Notes under the pieces: model-generated
The model's database searches: none
What the model saw: only the letters and a program-made list of their open reading frames with translations
Told to the model about the DNA's origin: nothing
Part shown: positions 1 through 5,643 of the stretch, piece after piece
Layout: each line of letters starts with the position of its first letter
Position numbering within the stretch: the first letter of the stretch is position 1
Made by a program: the position numbers and the translations under genes
Assembly (NCBI GenBank): GCA_002421445.1
Contig: DIKB01000122.1
Location: 1-6,936 of the forward strand
Length of the DNA stretch: 6,936 bases
Direction: 5' to 3'
Source: Dehalococcoidia bacterium UBA5629
Lineage (GTDB): Bacteria; Chloroflexota; Dehalococcoidia; GIF9; UBA5629

Positions 1-1
1 A

Positions 2-70
2 TCTGGTGAAAGAAATGGAAAAATTTATTATGAGATGAGCAGTGTCAGTGTTCGCACAGTAGCGGATTAG
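2..70 (+). CDS. Possible C-terminal tail of an upstream gene (partial)
   Basis: An open frame runs in from the left edge and stops at TAG 68-70, giving 22 residues that end GKIYYEMSSVSVRTVAD. It stops 13 bases before the hicB start, so it could be the last part of a co-directional gene. A second frame is also open from base 3 to TGA at 36-38 and ends VKEMEKFIMR, which is equally protein-like. The true frame cannot be decided from so short a piece, and no family is recognised in either. Confidence 0.25.
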   Translation, partial: SGERNGKIYYEMSSVSVRTVAD

Positions 71-83
71 AGAGGAGGCTTTT

Positions 84-311
84 ATGCATCGATCTATCAA
101 GGCTTTCATTTATAAAGGTGATAATTACTACGTTGCAGAATGTTTGGAGATAGCTGTGGTTACCCAGGGGAAAACTCTGGATGAGACTATAGCTAATCTT
201 CGTGAGGCAGTAGCTCTACATTTGGAGGGAGAAAATCTGGCCGATTTCGATTTAGTCCCCGATCCATCCCTCTTGGTGACCATGGAACTGGAGCCTTCGG
301 GTGTCGCCTAA
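84..311 (+). CDS. hicB: HicB family antitoxin
   Basis: This 75-residue protein is the probable antitoxin of a type II HicAB toxin-antitoxin system. HicB proteins bind and neutralise the HicA mRNA interferase and often repress their own operon. The sequence shows the typical short HicB fold: an N-terminal strand (KAFIYKGDNYYVAECLE, residues 6-22), then VVTQGKTLDETIANLREAV (25-43), where the T-x-G-x-T/S-x-x-E-A-x-x-N-x-x-E-A pattern of the family is easy to see. It is of single-domain size and has no C-terminal HTH or ribbon-helix-helix, so autoregulation would need another route. The start is supported by GAGAGGAGG just upstream of ATG 84. Its end overlaps the hicA start by 11 bases, which implies translational coupling. 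The family call is secure; the antitoxin role is inferred from the neighbour. Confidence 0.88.
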   Translation: MHRSIKAFIYKGDNYYVAECLEIAVVTQGKTLDETIANLREAVALHLEGENLADFDLVPDPSLLVTMELEPSGVA

Positions 312-546
312 ATTGAAGCACCTTTCCGGTGCCGAGGTCGTGAGCATTTTCCGTATGTTCAACTTTGAAGTGCATTCCCAAAAGGGTAGCCACGTTAAAC
401 TCCGAAGACTGGTTCAGGGTAAGAAACAAACACTAACTATCCCATTACATGCCGAGCTAGATACCGGCACGATTAGAGCCATTATGCGTCAGGCAGCCCG
501 CTATATTCCGGAAAGCGATCTACGACCTCATTTCTATTCCAAATGA
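301..546 (+). CDS. hicA: HicA family toxin (mRNA interferase)
   Basis: This 81-residue protein is the probable HicA toxin, a small double-stranded-RNA-binding-fold ribonuclease that cleaves mRNA and halts growth when free of HicB. The opening LSGAEVVSIFRMFNFEVHSQKGSHVKLRR (residues 8-36) is the classic HicA signature, including G29-S30-H31 with the catalytic His31. It is followed by a basic strand and a TIPLHAELDTGTIRAIMRQA stretch matching the family's conserved 'vP.H...l..gtl..ilkqa' tail. It starts at GTG 301 inside the last codons of hicB; GGAG at 290-293 gives a normally spaced ribosome site. The length is complete for the family and the active-site His is intact, so the toxin looks functional. 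Antitoxin-before-toxin order is the reverse of the E. coli hicAB arrangement but is common elsewhere. Confidence 0.9.
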   Translation: MSPKLKHLSGAEVVSIFRMFNFEVHSQKGSHVKLRRLVQGKKQTLTIPLHAELDTGTIRAIMRQAARYIPESDLRPHFYSK

Positions 547-553
547 TTTTTTT

Positions 554-646
554 GTGCATAGGAAGCGGGTGACAGGAATCCAAGCCGTGGCTGTCGGCGC
601 TGCCATCTTCACCCATAACCTCTGGCAGGCTGCCAGAATCATGTGA
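554..646 (+). pseudogene. Probable C-terminal remnant of a DDE transposase
   Basis: Right after the hicA stop, a frame reads HRKRVTGIQAVAVGAA followed by IFTHNLWQAARIM and then TGA at 644-646. A basic start, an RVxGIxAV core, a small-residue stretch and a closing HNL-x-x-x-R helix are typical of the last 30 residues of IS4/IS5/IS1182-like DDE transposases. That comparison is from memory of the families, not a search. There is no room for a catalytic domain upstream, because hicA occupies it, so this can only be a leftover end. The same frame is open through the hicA stop, and no ribosome site precedes it. The alternative is a chance open frame of 30 codons. Confidence 0.35.
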
Positions 647-669
647 ACCATGGAGGGTACAGGACGTGA

Positions 670-736
670 ACAGTAAACTATCGAGAGAAACAATCTCTCA
701 ACTGTCAATAAAACTGACTTTTTCAGGGAAAACTAG
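670..736. repeat. Small nested inverted repeats, possible IS end
   Basis: ACAGT (670-674) and GAGAGA (683-688) are mirrored by TCTCTC (694-699) and ACTGT (701-705), giving a two-step imperfect hairpin with a 5-base loop. Just beyond lies GACTTTTTCAGGGAAAACTA (716-735), a sequence style often found between a transposase stop codon and the IS terminal repeat. No matching opposite end is inside the window. The hairpin could instead mark the convergent border between hicA and the S24 regulator gene, although there is no T-tract for a classical terminator on either strand. The rest of 547-758 holds nothing else that can be supported. Confidence 0.25.
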
Positions 737-758
737 GTAACAGGTGGATTCGGCTTCA

Positions 759-1337
759 TCACATCCTCCTGTTCACCCCGATTATCACACCGTAAATATG
801 CGAGCAACTATGATGCTCGCCATACTTTTCAAGGAATATTTCACCATCGTTATAGCAGACTAATATCCTTCCTTCTGACGGGGAAAGCTCAGGATCAATA
901 ATAATAATGTCACCTTCTTCAATTTGCGGCGACATACAATAACCTTTAACCAAAAGAGCCTTGAGATTCTTGGCTTCTTTTGTCCGTGCCCAGTAAGCAT
1001 AGTCCAGCGCTTCCGATGGCCCCGCGTGCACGCTGGCAACAACAGGAATAGCAACTGGCATTGATACCATCAATTCAGACATAAGATCGTCAGGCGTCCT
1101 GCTAGCTTTATATTCAGTTTTTGATTCTTTAACGTAACCAGCCGCTTTATAGATATCGTCTAGTTTTACGCGTAATGGTTTGGAAAGCTTCAATAGTTTC
1201 TTCGCGGAAGGTTCTTTAATATTGTCAAGCTCAAGCTGCGATATCCAGCCGCGCTCCAACCCACTTAGTGCTGCTAGTTCTTCCTGCGTAAGCCCGCGTT
1301 CCTCACGAATTTTCTTTATAAACTCACCTAATGCCAT
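759..1337 (-). CDS. XRE-HTH / peptidase S24 (LexA/CI-like) transcriptional regulator
   Basis: This 192-residue protein has the two-domain build of phage CI and SOS-type repressors. Residues 5-65 are an XRE/Cro-CI helix-turn-helix (IREERGLTQEELAALSGLER then GWISQLELD), and 95-192 are an S24 fold. The linker holds PVVASVHAGP, with Ala105-Gly106 at the usual self-cleavage position. The active-site region reads KGYCMSPQIEEGD (131-143): the Gly, Met, Pro and GD framework of the family is intact, but the nucleophile position is Cys134 (codon TGT, bases 936-938) instead of Ser. The region expected to carry the Lys reads GEIFLEKYG, with Glu170 at the likely Lys position and Lys171 next to it. Autocleavage is therefore uncertain. 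GGTGGTGGG precedes ATG 1337. The gene diverges from a small HTH gene across a promoter-operator region and probably controls both. Family call secure; DNA targets inferred. Confidence 0.9.
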   Translation of the reverse strand: MALGEFIKKIREERGLTQEELAALSGLERGWISQLELDNIKEPSAKKLLKLSKPLRVKLDDIYKAAGYVKESKTEYKASRTPDDLMSELMVSMPVAIPVVASVHAGPSEALDYAYWARTKEAKNLKALLVKGYCMSPQIEEGDIIIIDPELSPSEGRILVCYNDGEIFLEKYGEHHSCSHIYGVIIGVNRRM

Positions 1338-1362
1338 TTCCCACCACCACTAAAATAGGCAC

Positions 1363-1380
1363 ATTTGCTAACATGCAAAT
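1363..1380. promoter_or_regulatory. Operator-like palindrome at the leftward promoter
   Basis: ATTTGC-TAACAT-GCAAAT has perfect 6-base arms around a 6-base centre. On the leftward strand it begins immediately after the proposed -10 box and covers the expected transcription start, so a bound protein would block the S24 regulator gene. It shares ATTTGCA with the palindrome at the rightward promoter. It is a likely binding site for the S24 regulator or the small HTH protein; which one is inference. Confidence 0.5.
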
Positions 1381-1409
1381 AAATTAGCACGTTATTTATG
1401 TAATGTCAA
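1381..1409 (-). promoter_or_regulatory. Leftward promoter of the S24 regulator gene
   Basis: Read on the minus strand: TTGACA (1404-1409), a 17-base spacer, then TAATTT (1381-1386). The -35 is perfect and the spacing ideal; the -10 is weak. Transcription would start near 1374 and give a leader of about 37 bases before ATG 1337. The operator-like palindrome follows the -10 directly. Confidence 0.5.
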
Positions 1410-1413
1410 GTTA

Positions 1414-1435
1414 TTTTGTAAATTTATTAACAAAA
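1414..1435. repeat. Central inverted repeat between the two -35 boxes
   Basis: TTTTGT (1414-1419) and ACAAAA (1430-1435) are perfect 6-base arms around a 10-base AT-only spacer. The repeat sits between the two opposed -35 boxes, where a third operator of a CI/Cro-type switch would be expected. TTTTGTAA recurs at 1452-1459, and TGTAATGT occurs at both 1399-1406 and 1455-1462, so the region carries several repeated half-sites. The stretch is very AT-rich, so some of this could be chance. Confidence 0.35.
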
Positions 1436-1439
1436 CCTA

Positions 1440-1468
1440 TTGACAAGTAGCTTTTGTAATGTTAATAT
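1440..1468 (+). promoter_or_regulatory. Strong rightward promoter of the small HTH gene
   Basis: TTGACA (1440-1445), a spacer of exactly 17 bases, then TAATAT (1463-1468) make a near-consensus sigma-70-type promoter. Transcription should start at about 1475-1476, one or two bases before ATG 1477. It may also drive the surface-protein gene at 1800, for which no convincing separate promoter was found in 1687-1799. Confidence 0.65.
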
Positions 1469-1478
1469 ATTTGCAAAT
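1469..1478. promoter_or_regulatory. Operator-like palindrome at the rightward start site
   Basis: ATTTGCAAAT is a perfect 10-base palindrome directly after the -10 box. It overlaps both the predicted transcription start and the first two bases of the start codon. Together with the matching element at 1363-1380 it forms a pair of sites placed identically relative to two opposed promoters, which suggests one repressor acting on both. Confidence 0.5.
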
Positions 1479-1686
1479 GATACAGCGATTATTAGCAATC
1501 CAGAAAGAACTAGGCGCATCAGATCGTGTATTTGCTGAACGCCTCGGTATATCTCGTGCTTTATGGTATTCGATTAAGACCGGCAATTCCAAACCTGGCG
1601 AAAAATCCCTTCCGGCTATATTGACAGCATTCCCAGAATTATCTTCGTACGTGTCTAATGCAAATATTTTAACAATTAACGAATGA
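1477..1686 (+). CDS. Small XRE/Cro-like helix-turn-helix protein
   Basis: This 69-residue protein reads MIQRLLAIQKELGASDRVFA, then ERLGISRALWYSIKTGNSKP, and a short tail. Residues 16-36 form a helix-turn-helix of the Cro/CI type (the FAERLGIS turn followed by the recognition helix RALWYSIKTG), and there is no other domain, so it is of Cro size. The start at ATG 1477 is chosen over ATG 1459, six codons upstream, because 1459 lies between the -35 and -10 boxes and could not be in the transcript. No Shine-Dalgarno sequence precedes either, which fits leaderless translation. It is divergent from the S24 regulator gene and probably competes with it for the shared operators. The HTH assignment is good; the exact start and the antagonist role are inference. 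Confidence 0.75.
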   Translation: MIQRLLAIQKELGASDRVFAERLGISRALWYSIKTGNSKPGEKSLPAILTAFPELSSYVSNANILTINE

Positions 1687-1730
1687 ATATCAACTAAAAA
1701 GATGATGAATGTTGAGGGAGCAAGTCTGGG

Positions 1731-1754
1731 TATTCTACTCATCTAGTAGGAATA
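1731..1754 (+). other. Hairpin between the HTH gene and the surface-protein gene
   Basis: TATTCTACT (1731-1739) pairs with AGTAGGAATA (1745-1754) with one bulged base and a 5-base loop CATCT. No T-run follows, so it is not a standard intrinsic terminator. It could be an attenuator, an mRNA processing or stability element on a shared transcript, or chance. Confidence 0.3.
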
Positions 1755-1799
1755 ATTGTGTTCTTGATAAGTTTATTTAAGAAGTAGAGAGGAGAAGAG

Positions 1800-4700
1800 A
1801 TGAACATAGCAAAGAAATTCTTCGCAGCAGTTACGACACTGATTTTAGTGATGACTTTAGGGGTGGGATTGATCATGCCTCCAGTGGTGAGAGCGGCAAC
1901 TATCAATGTCCCTGGAAATTATACCACTATCCAGGCGGCCATAGATGCCGCCACGGCGGGCGACACCATCAATGTGGCAGCTGGCACCTATACCGAGCAA
2001 TTACTCATCCAGAAAAGTCTGAATATTATAGGGGCGGGCTCAGCTACCACATTTATCGTATCGCCGACTGCAGGGCACGCCTCGGTAGCACAGGGCAGCA
2101 GCACCTGGGATTATATCGTGGCGGCCTATCCCACTGCTGGCACCATCAATGTGCGCATCGAGGGCTTTACTATCAATGATAATAGCCGCAATAAGACCAG
2201 CGGCACCACCGCATTGGTAGCTGTCTTCTTCCGCGATGTTGCAGGTGCTACTTCAGGACTGTTCAATTGCGCAATATCGGGTTTTCCTGCCACTCCGGAC
2301 TATGAATGCTTCGGCATCAAAATCTACGGTGCGTCCTCTCTTTCAATAAGTGGCAACACGCTCATCAGCTATACTCGTGACGCCATCGGTGCCAACGGGG
2401 GAACGGGTGGCAACCCGACTGTTACGATCATTAATAACATATGTACCGGTTCGGCTGCTCCGCTTCAAGGTATATCTCTGGTAGACGGGGCTACCGGCAC
2501 GGTCAGCGGCAACACTGTAACAGGGCATACCAGGGTTTCCGCATGGCCCGGCGTGGGCATCCTTGTTTTTAATAGTTCGGGTGTAACCATAAACGGTAAT
2601 AACAACATCAGCAACTGTACCCGGGGCATTGAACTTTCGATGTCCAGCGGTAATACGGTTGACCAGAACACCATTAGCAACGCCGGTGAATTCGGCATCG
2701 CGGTAAGCCAGTGTAGCGGTACGGGTTCCAACAATAACACAGTAAAACGCAATACCATCGGTACGGCAGCGGGCGCCGCGGCAGGTCTGGTAATTACCGA
2801 GAATTCCAATAGCAACATGATTGGCGGAAACACCGCGGCGGACGGCAATATATTCAGCCTGCCGGCCACCACCGGCGATACTGGTACTAAGTGCATTTAT
2901 TTATCCGGTGCTATGACCACTGGTAACAACACTATCAAATACAACACTATGAACGGCGGCACGCGTGCCGTGCATATGGACCCCTCGGTCACAGGGCCGA
3001 TAACAATATCCTACAACACCATAGGCAATACTACACCGCCATCCATGTGCGGAATATATACAGAGTCGCACGGCCCGCTGACCGTTTCCAATAACAACAT
3101 CACCCTTGCTACCAGCGGAACCGGAACTCTCTATAGCGTATGGGTAACCGGGGCAGGCTCGGGCAGCCCCACCATCTCCAATAATACCTTCACCGGTGGA
3201 ACGCGCGCCATCCAATTCGACGGACCCCCGGGGTGCACCGGAACGGCGACCATAACCAACAATACCATCTCCGCACCGAGTTTTGGAGGTATAACGGCCT
3301 ATAACAATGGCAGTTTTGTCATAACAGGCAATACGCTGACCAATACGGTGCGGCCGATAGAGTTTTTCGGGCCAACAAACCTTACTATCAGCAACAACAC
3401 TGTGAACGGAGGTCAGTATTTTGGTATTAACCTTGGGAATTTCACTGGCACCGCCAACGTTAATAGCAATACGATACATGATTTGTCTGACGGTGCTAAC
3501 GGCATCTGGGCGCAGACCAGCGGTGGCGGTTTGAATATAACTGGCAACACCATTTACAATATCCCGGGAACCAGTGGGGGAGGACGTGGAATACAATTGG
3601 ATTCTACTGCAACCGGAGCCATTATAGATGGCAACGAGTTGTACAACATAACGGGTTTCTGTGGCATCTGCGTCGATACTGGGTGCACCGGAGTCAAGAT
3701 AAACAACAATTACCTGCACAATAATGAGCAGGGTATCGTAGCCAATGAGCAAACATCTCAGTTCAACAGTAACCGTATCCTTAATAATCGCTGGGGTGTG
3801 GATCTAAACAAAGTCGGCGCCACCTTTGTGCTGCTATATAACAGCATCGCCGGAAACAACACCAATGCCACCGACTCGTACGGCGTGGGCGTTTGGGATG
3901 GCTCTGCAAACCTGCAGAATAACTGGTGGGGTGCCAATGACGGGCCAAGCGGGCTCGGAGTTGGTCACGGGGATGTGGTAAAGCGGGACCACACGGAAAC
4001 AGTTAATTTCGACCCCTGGATTAAACTCAATCTCAGCGCCAATCCCACAAGCATCACAGCCAACGGCACTTCTACCTCCACGATAACCGCTGACATGACT
4101 AAAAATTCGGCTGGCGCGGCTTCGGGCGGATTCGTCCCCAATGGGACATCAATCACCATTGCCACGACTGGCGGTACTGTAGGCAGCACTTCCGTCGTCA
4201 AAACAACAACCAGCGGCCTTGCCACGGCTACGTTAACCTCGTCAACCACACCCGGTCCGGTTACCGTCAGCGCCGCAGCACCGGGAGATGCCACCTTCGG
4301 CAAAGCATCCACGACGGTTACCTTTATTCCAGGCTCAGCCTCTACAGTTACACTTACCGTTGTGCCCTCCAGTATAGCGGCCAATGGCACCTCGACCTCG
4401 GCGATAACCGCCGTGGTCAAAGACTCTTTGGGCAATACGGTCGCCGATGGCACTGCTGTTACCTTCACCACTTCTAAGGGCACCATAATCAGCCCCAGGA
4501 CGACAGCGAGTGGCACGGCTACGACCACCTTGACGTCTTCGTCCAGTACCACGAGCGTGGTGGCTGATATAACTGCCACGGCCACCGGAGTGTCAGGGAC
4601 AAAAGCCGTAGTCTTCACCGGCACGGGCACTACCACTACAGACGTCAAGACTGAAACGGTTCAAGGTTCAGGCACAGTGACCAATACAACCACCGGTGGG

Positions 4701-5468
4701 GCTTTAACAGTCAATGCCACCGGGACCCATACCGTCACCACTGTCAAATACGGCAGTAATCCGGGCGGCACTCCCAGCTTCACTGCATCGGGTAACTATT
4801 ATGATGTCCATATAGATAACGCTACCGGTGTCACCAGCATTACCATACAGTTCTCGCCGGCTACGGCGTCCACGATTATTTACTATTGGACAGGTACAGC
4901 ATGGGCGAGTTGTTCCAACCAGACTTATGCCGGCGGCATTGTAACAGTGACAGTTACGGCCACGACCTTCCCCAACCTGGCCGATCTCTCGGGCCTATTC
5001 TTCGGGTCGGGCACACCCACTCCAACGCGCAGATATGACGATTCGTCGGCTCCAACAATGGTTGTACGTCAGCCTGCAAGAGTGGTGGCGAAATATATCT
5101 CCGTTCAGCCTCAGGTAGCTCAGGCGGGGCAGCCTGTAACAATAGCAACCAATATGGTTAACGAGGGTGAGGACACAGGCAATTTCACCGCAGTTCTCAA
5201 AGTCAACGGTCAGATTGAAGGCACAAAAACAGGGACATTGGCTGGACGAACGGGAACTCCGATCGAGTTCACGGTCTATAAGAAACAGCCTGGGAATTAC
5301 ACTATAGACATCAATGGTCAGCAGGCGAGTTTTAGTATTAATGGAACCGATAGTAGCAATAATGCTCCTACAACAACCTCAACGTTATTTATCATCCTTG
5401 CAGCTCTGGTAATACTTGTTGTAGCCGCAATTCTGATTGTGAAACTACGTCGTCAAAGCTTATACTAG
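1800..5468 (+). CDS. Large secreted beta-helix / Ig-like surface protein with C-terminal membrane anchor
   Basis: This 1222-residue protein starts at ATG 1800 behind AGAGAGGAG (1785-1793). Residues 1-32 are a signal peptide: Lys5-Lys6, a hydrophobic core, and VRA before the predicted cut. Residues 33 to about 720 form a right-handed parallel beta-helix (NosD/PbH1 style). It opens with VPGNYTTIQAAIDAATAGDT and INVAAGTYTE, continues as dozens of turns with NNTI/GNTI asparagine-ladder motifs, and closes with the NNWWGANDGPSG motif at 707. Residues 743-845 and 848-945 are two invasin/Big_1-like Ig domains sharing xxANGTSTSxITA. About 948-1075 is another beta-rich domain. A CARDB-like domain spans 1092-1185. 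A transmembrane helix (1196-1214) ends in KLRRQSLY, with no LPXTG. The protein should sit on the outer face of the membrane. Such folds serve in adhesion, carbohydrate binding or S-layer-like surfaces; the ligand cannot be told. No enzymatic residues are assigned. Confidence 0.85.
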   Translation: MNIAKKFFAAVTTLILVMTLGVGLIMPPVVRAATINVPGNYTTIQAAIDAATAGDTINVAAGTYTEQLLIQKSLNIIGAGSATTFIVSPTAGHASVAQGSSTWDYIVAAYPTAGTINVRIEGFTINDNSRNKTSGTTALVAVFFRDVAGATSGLFNCAISGFPATPDYECFGIKIYGASSLSISGNTLISYTRDAIGANGGTGGNPTVTIINNICTGSAAPLQGISLVDGATGTVSGNTVTGHTRVSAWPGVGILVFNSSGVTINGNNNISNCTRGIELSMSSGNTVDQNTISNAGEFGIAVSQCSGTGSNNNTVKRNTIGTAAGAAAGLVITENSNSNMIGGNTAADGNIFSLPATTGDTGTKCIYLSGAMTTGNNTIKYNTMNGGTRAVHMDPSVTGPITISYNTIGNTTPPSMCGIYTESHGPLTVSNNNITLATSGTGTLYSVWVTGAGSGSPTISNNTFTGGTRAIQFDGPPGCTGTATITNNTISAPSFGGITAYNNGSFVITGNTLTNTVRPIEFFGPTNLTISNNTVNGGQYFGINLGNFTGTANVNSNTIHDLSDGANGIWAQTSGGGLNITGNTIYNIPGTSGGGRGIQLDSTATGAIIDGNELYNITGFCGICVDTGCTGVKINNNYLHNNEQGIVANEQTSQFNSNRILNNRWGVDLNKVGATFVLLYNSIAGNNTNATDSYGVGVWDGSANLQNNWWGANDGPSGLGVGHGDVVKRDHTETVNFDPWIKLNLSANPTSITANGTSTSTITADMTKNSAGAASGGFVPNGTSITIATTGGTVGSTSVVKTTTSGLATATLTSSTTPGPVTVSAAAPGDATFGKASTTVTFIPGSASTVTLTVVPSSIAANGTSTSAITAVVKDSLGNTVADGTAVTFTTSKGTIISPRTTASGTATTTLTSSSSTTSVVADITATATGVSGTKAVVFTGTGTTTTDVKTETVQGSGTVTNTTTGGALTVNATGTHTVTTVKYGSNPGGTPSFTASGNYYDVHIDNATGVTSITIQFSPATASTIIYYWTGTAWASCSNQTYAGGIVTVTVTATTFPNLADLSGLFFGSGTPTPTRRYDDSSAPTMVVRQPARVVAKYISVQPQVAQAGQPVTIATNMVNEGEDTGNFTAVLKVNGQIEGTKTGTLAGRTGTPIEFTVYKKQPGNYTIDINGQQASFSINGTDSSNNAPTTTSTLFIILAALVILVVAAILIVKLRRQSLY
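4029..4634 (+). repeat. Tandem pair of Big_1-like Ig domain repeats within the surface gene
   Basis: Two adjacent units of about 100 residues align. The first contains ANPTSITANGTSTSTITA and the second VPSSIAANGTSTSAITA. Both continue through GT-x-[IV]-T-[IF]-x-T-[ST] and SGxATxTLTSS motifs. DNA identity is only moderate, so this is an old duplication rather than a recent one. These domains probably act as a stalk between the beta-helix and the anchor. Confidence 0.7.
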
Positions 5469-5501
5469 AGATAAGCGTAAATGGCTTGAAAGATGGCTAA
5501 T

Positions 5502-5518
5502 AAGTCCATAGACTTTTT
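5502..5518 (+). terminator. Short candidate terminator after the surface-protein gene
   Basis: AAGTC (5502-5506), loop CATA, GACTT (5511-5515), then TTT. The stem is only 5 bases and the T-run short, but it lies 34 bases after the stop codon in the right orientation. It would be a weak terminator at best. Confidence 0.3.
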
Positions 5519-5555
5519 GGGATGGTGAGCCTTAATTTTTAACCTTGCCATCCCA
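5518..5555. repeat. 8-base inverted repeat in the convergent gap
   Basis: TGGGATGG (5518-5525) and CCATCCCA (5548-5555) are perfect complementary arms around a 22-base AT-rich spacer. The gap lies between two converging genes, where bidirectional transcript ends are expected. On neither strand does a T-run follow the hairpin, so any termination would be non-canonical. It overlaps the end of the small leftward ORF at 5532-5630. Confidence 0.35.
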
Positions 5556-5630
5556 TGGGTCTGATTTCAGCGTATGCTGCCGCAAACGGTCTGCGTCGAT
5601 ATAAATAATGCTGTTCTCCCCGCCGTTCAA
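5532..5630 (-). CDS. Possible small leftward ORF, 32 residues, unknown
   Basis: On the minus strand, TTG 5630 opens a frame that reads NGGENSIIYIDADRLRQHTL, then KSDPWDGKVKN and TAA. GGAAGA lies just upstream of TTG in the correct range for a ribosome site. The frame begins 13 bases after the flavoprotein stop codon and runs the same way, so it could be a trailing cistron. The composition (D, R, K, Q, polar ending, YIDADRL) looks protein-like rather than random. No family is recognised. It could instead be a remnant of a longer gene, since the frame is already open a few codons upstream, or chance. Confidence 0.3.
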   Translation of the reverse strand: MNGGENSIIYIDADRLRQHTLKSDPWDGKVKN

Positions 5631-5643
5631 TAGTATCTTCCGC

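Noticed and set aside
1459..1476. Upstream ATG 1459 as start of the small HTH protein
   Set aside because: It falls between the -35 and -10 boxes of the best promoter and has no ribosome site; ATG 1477 fits the predicted transcript.
1437..1742. 101-codon minus-strand open frame across the HTH gene
   Set aside because: It would run through the divergent promoter and antisense to a clear HTH domain, and it has no family features.
2465..2896. 143-codon minus-strand open frame
   Set aside because: Another antisense shadow of the beta-helix region, with no domain or ribosome site recognised.
2901..3752. 283-codon open frame on the minus strand inside the surface gene
   Set aside because: It lies wholly antisense to a protein with clear signal peptide, repeats and anchor. 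The product has no recognisable domain and the length is explained by the repetitive Asn/Thr/Gly codons of the sense strand.
3965..4648. 227-codon minus-strand open frame rich in Val, Ala and Leu
   Set aside because: It is antisense to the Thr/Ser-rich Ig repeats, and its Val/Ala-rich pseudo-hydrophobic sequence is the mirror of ACC/GCC/ACT codons, not a membrane protein.
1800..5468. CRISPR-like or satellite repeat array in the repetitive surface gene
   Set aside because: The repetition is at the protein level (degenerate NNTI-type turns) with no constant DNA repeat or uniform spacers.
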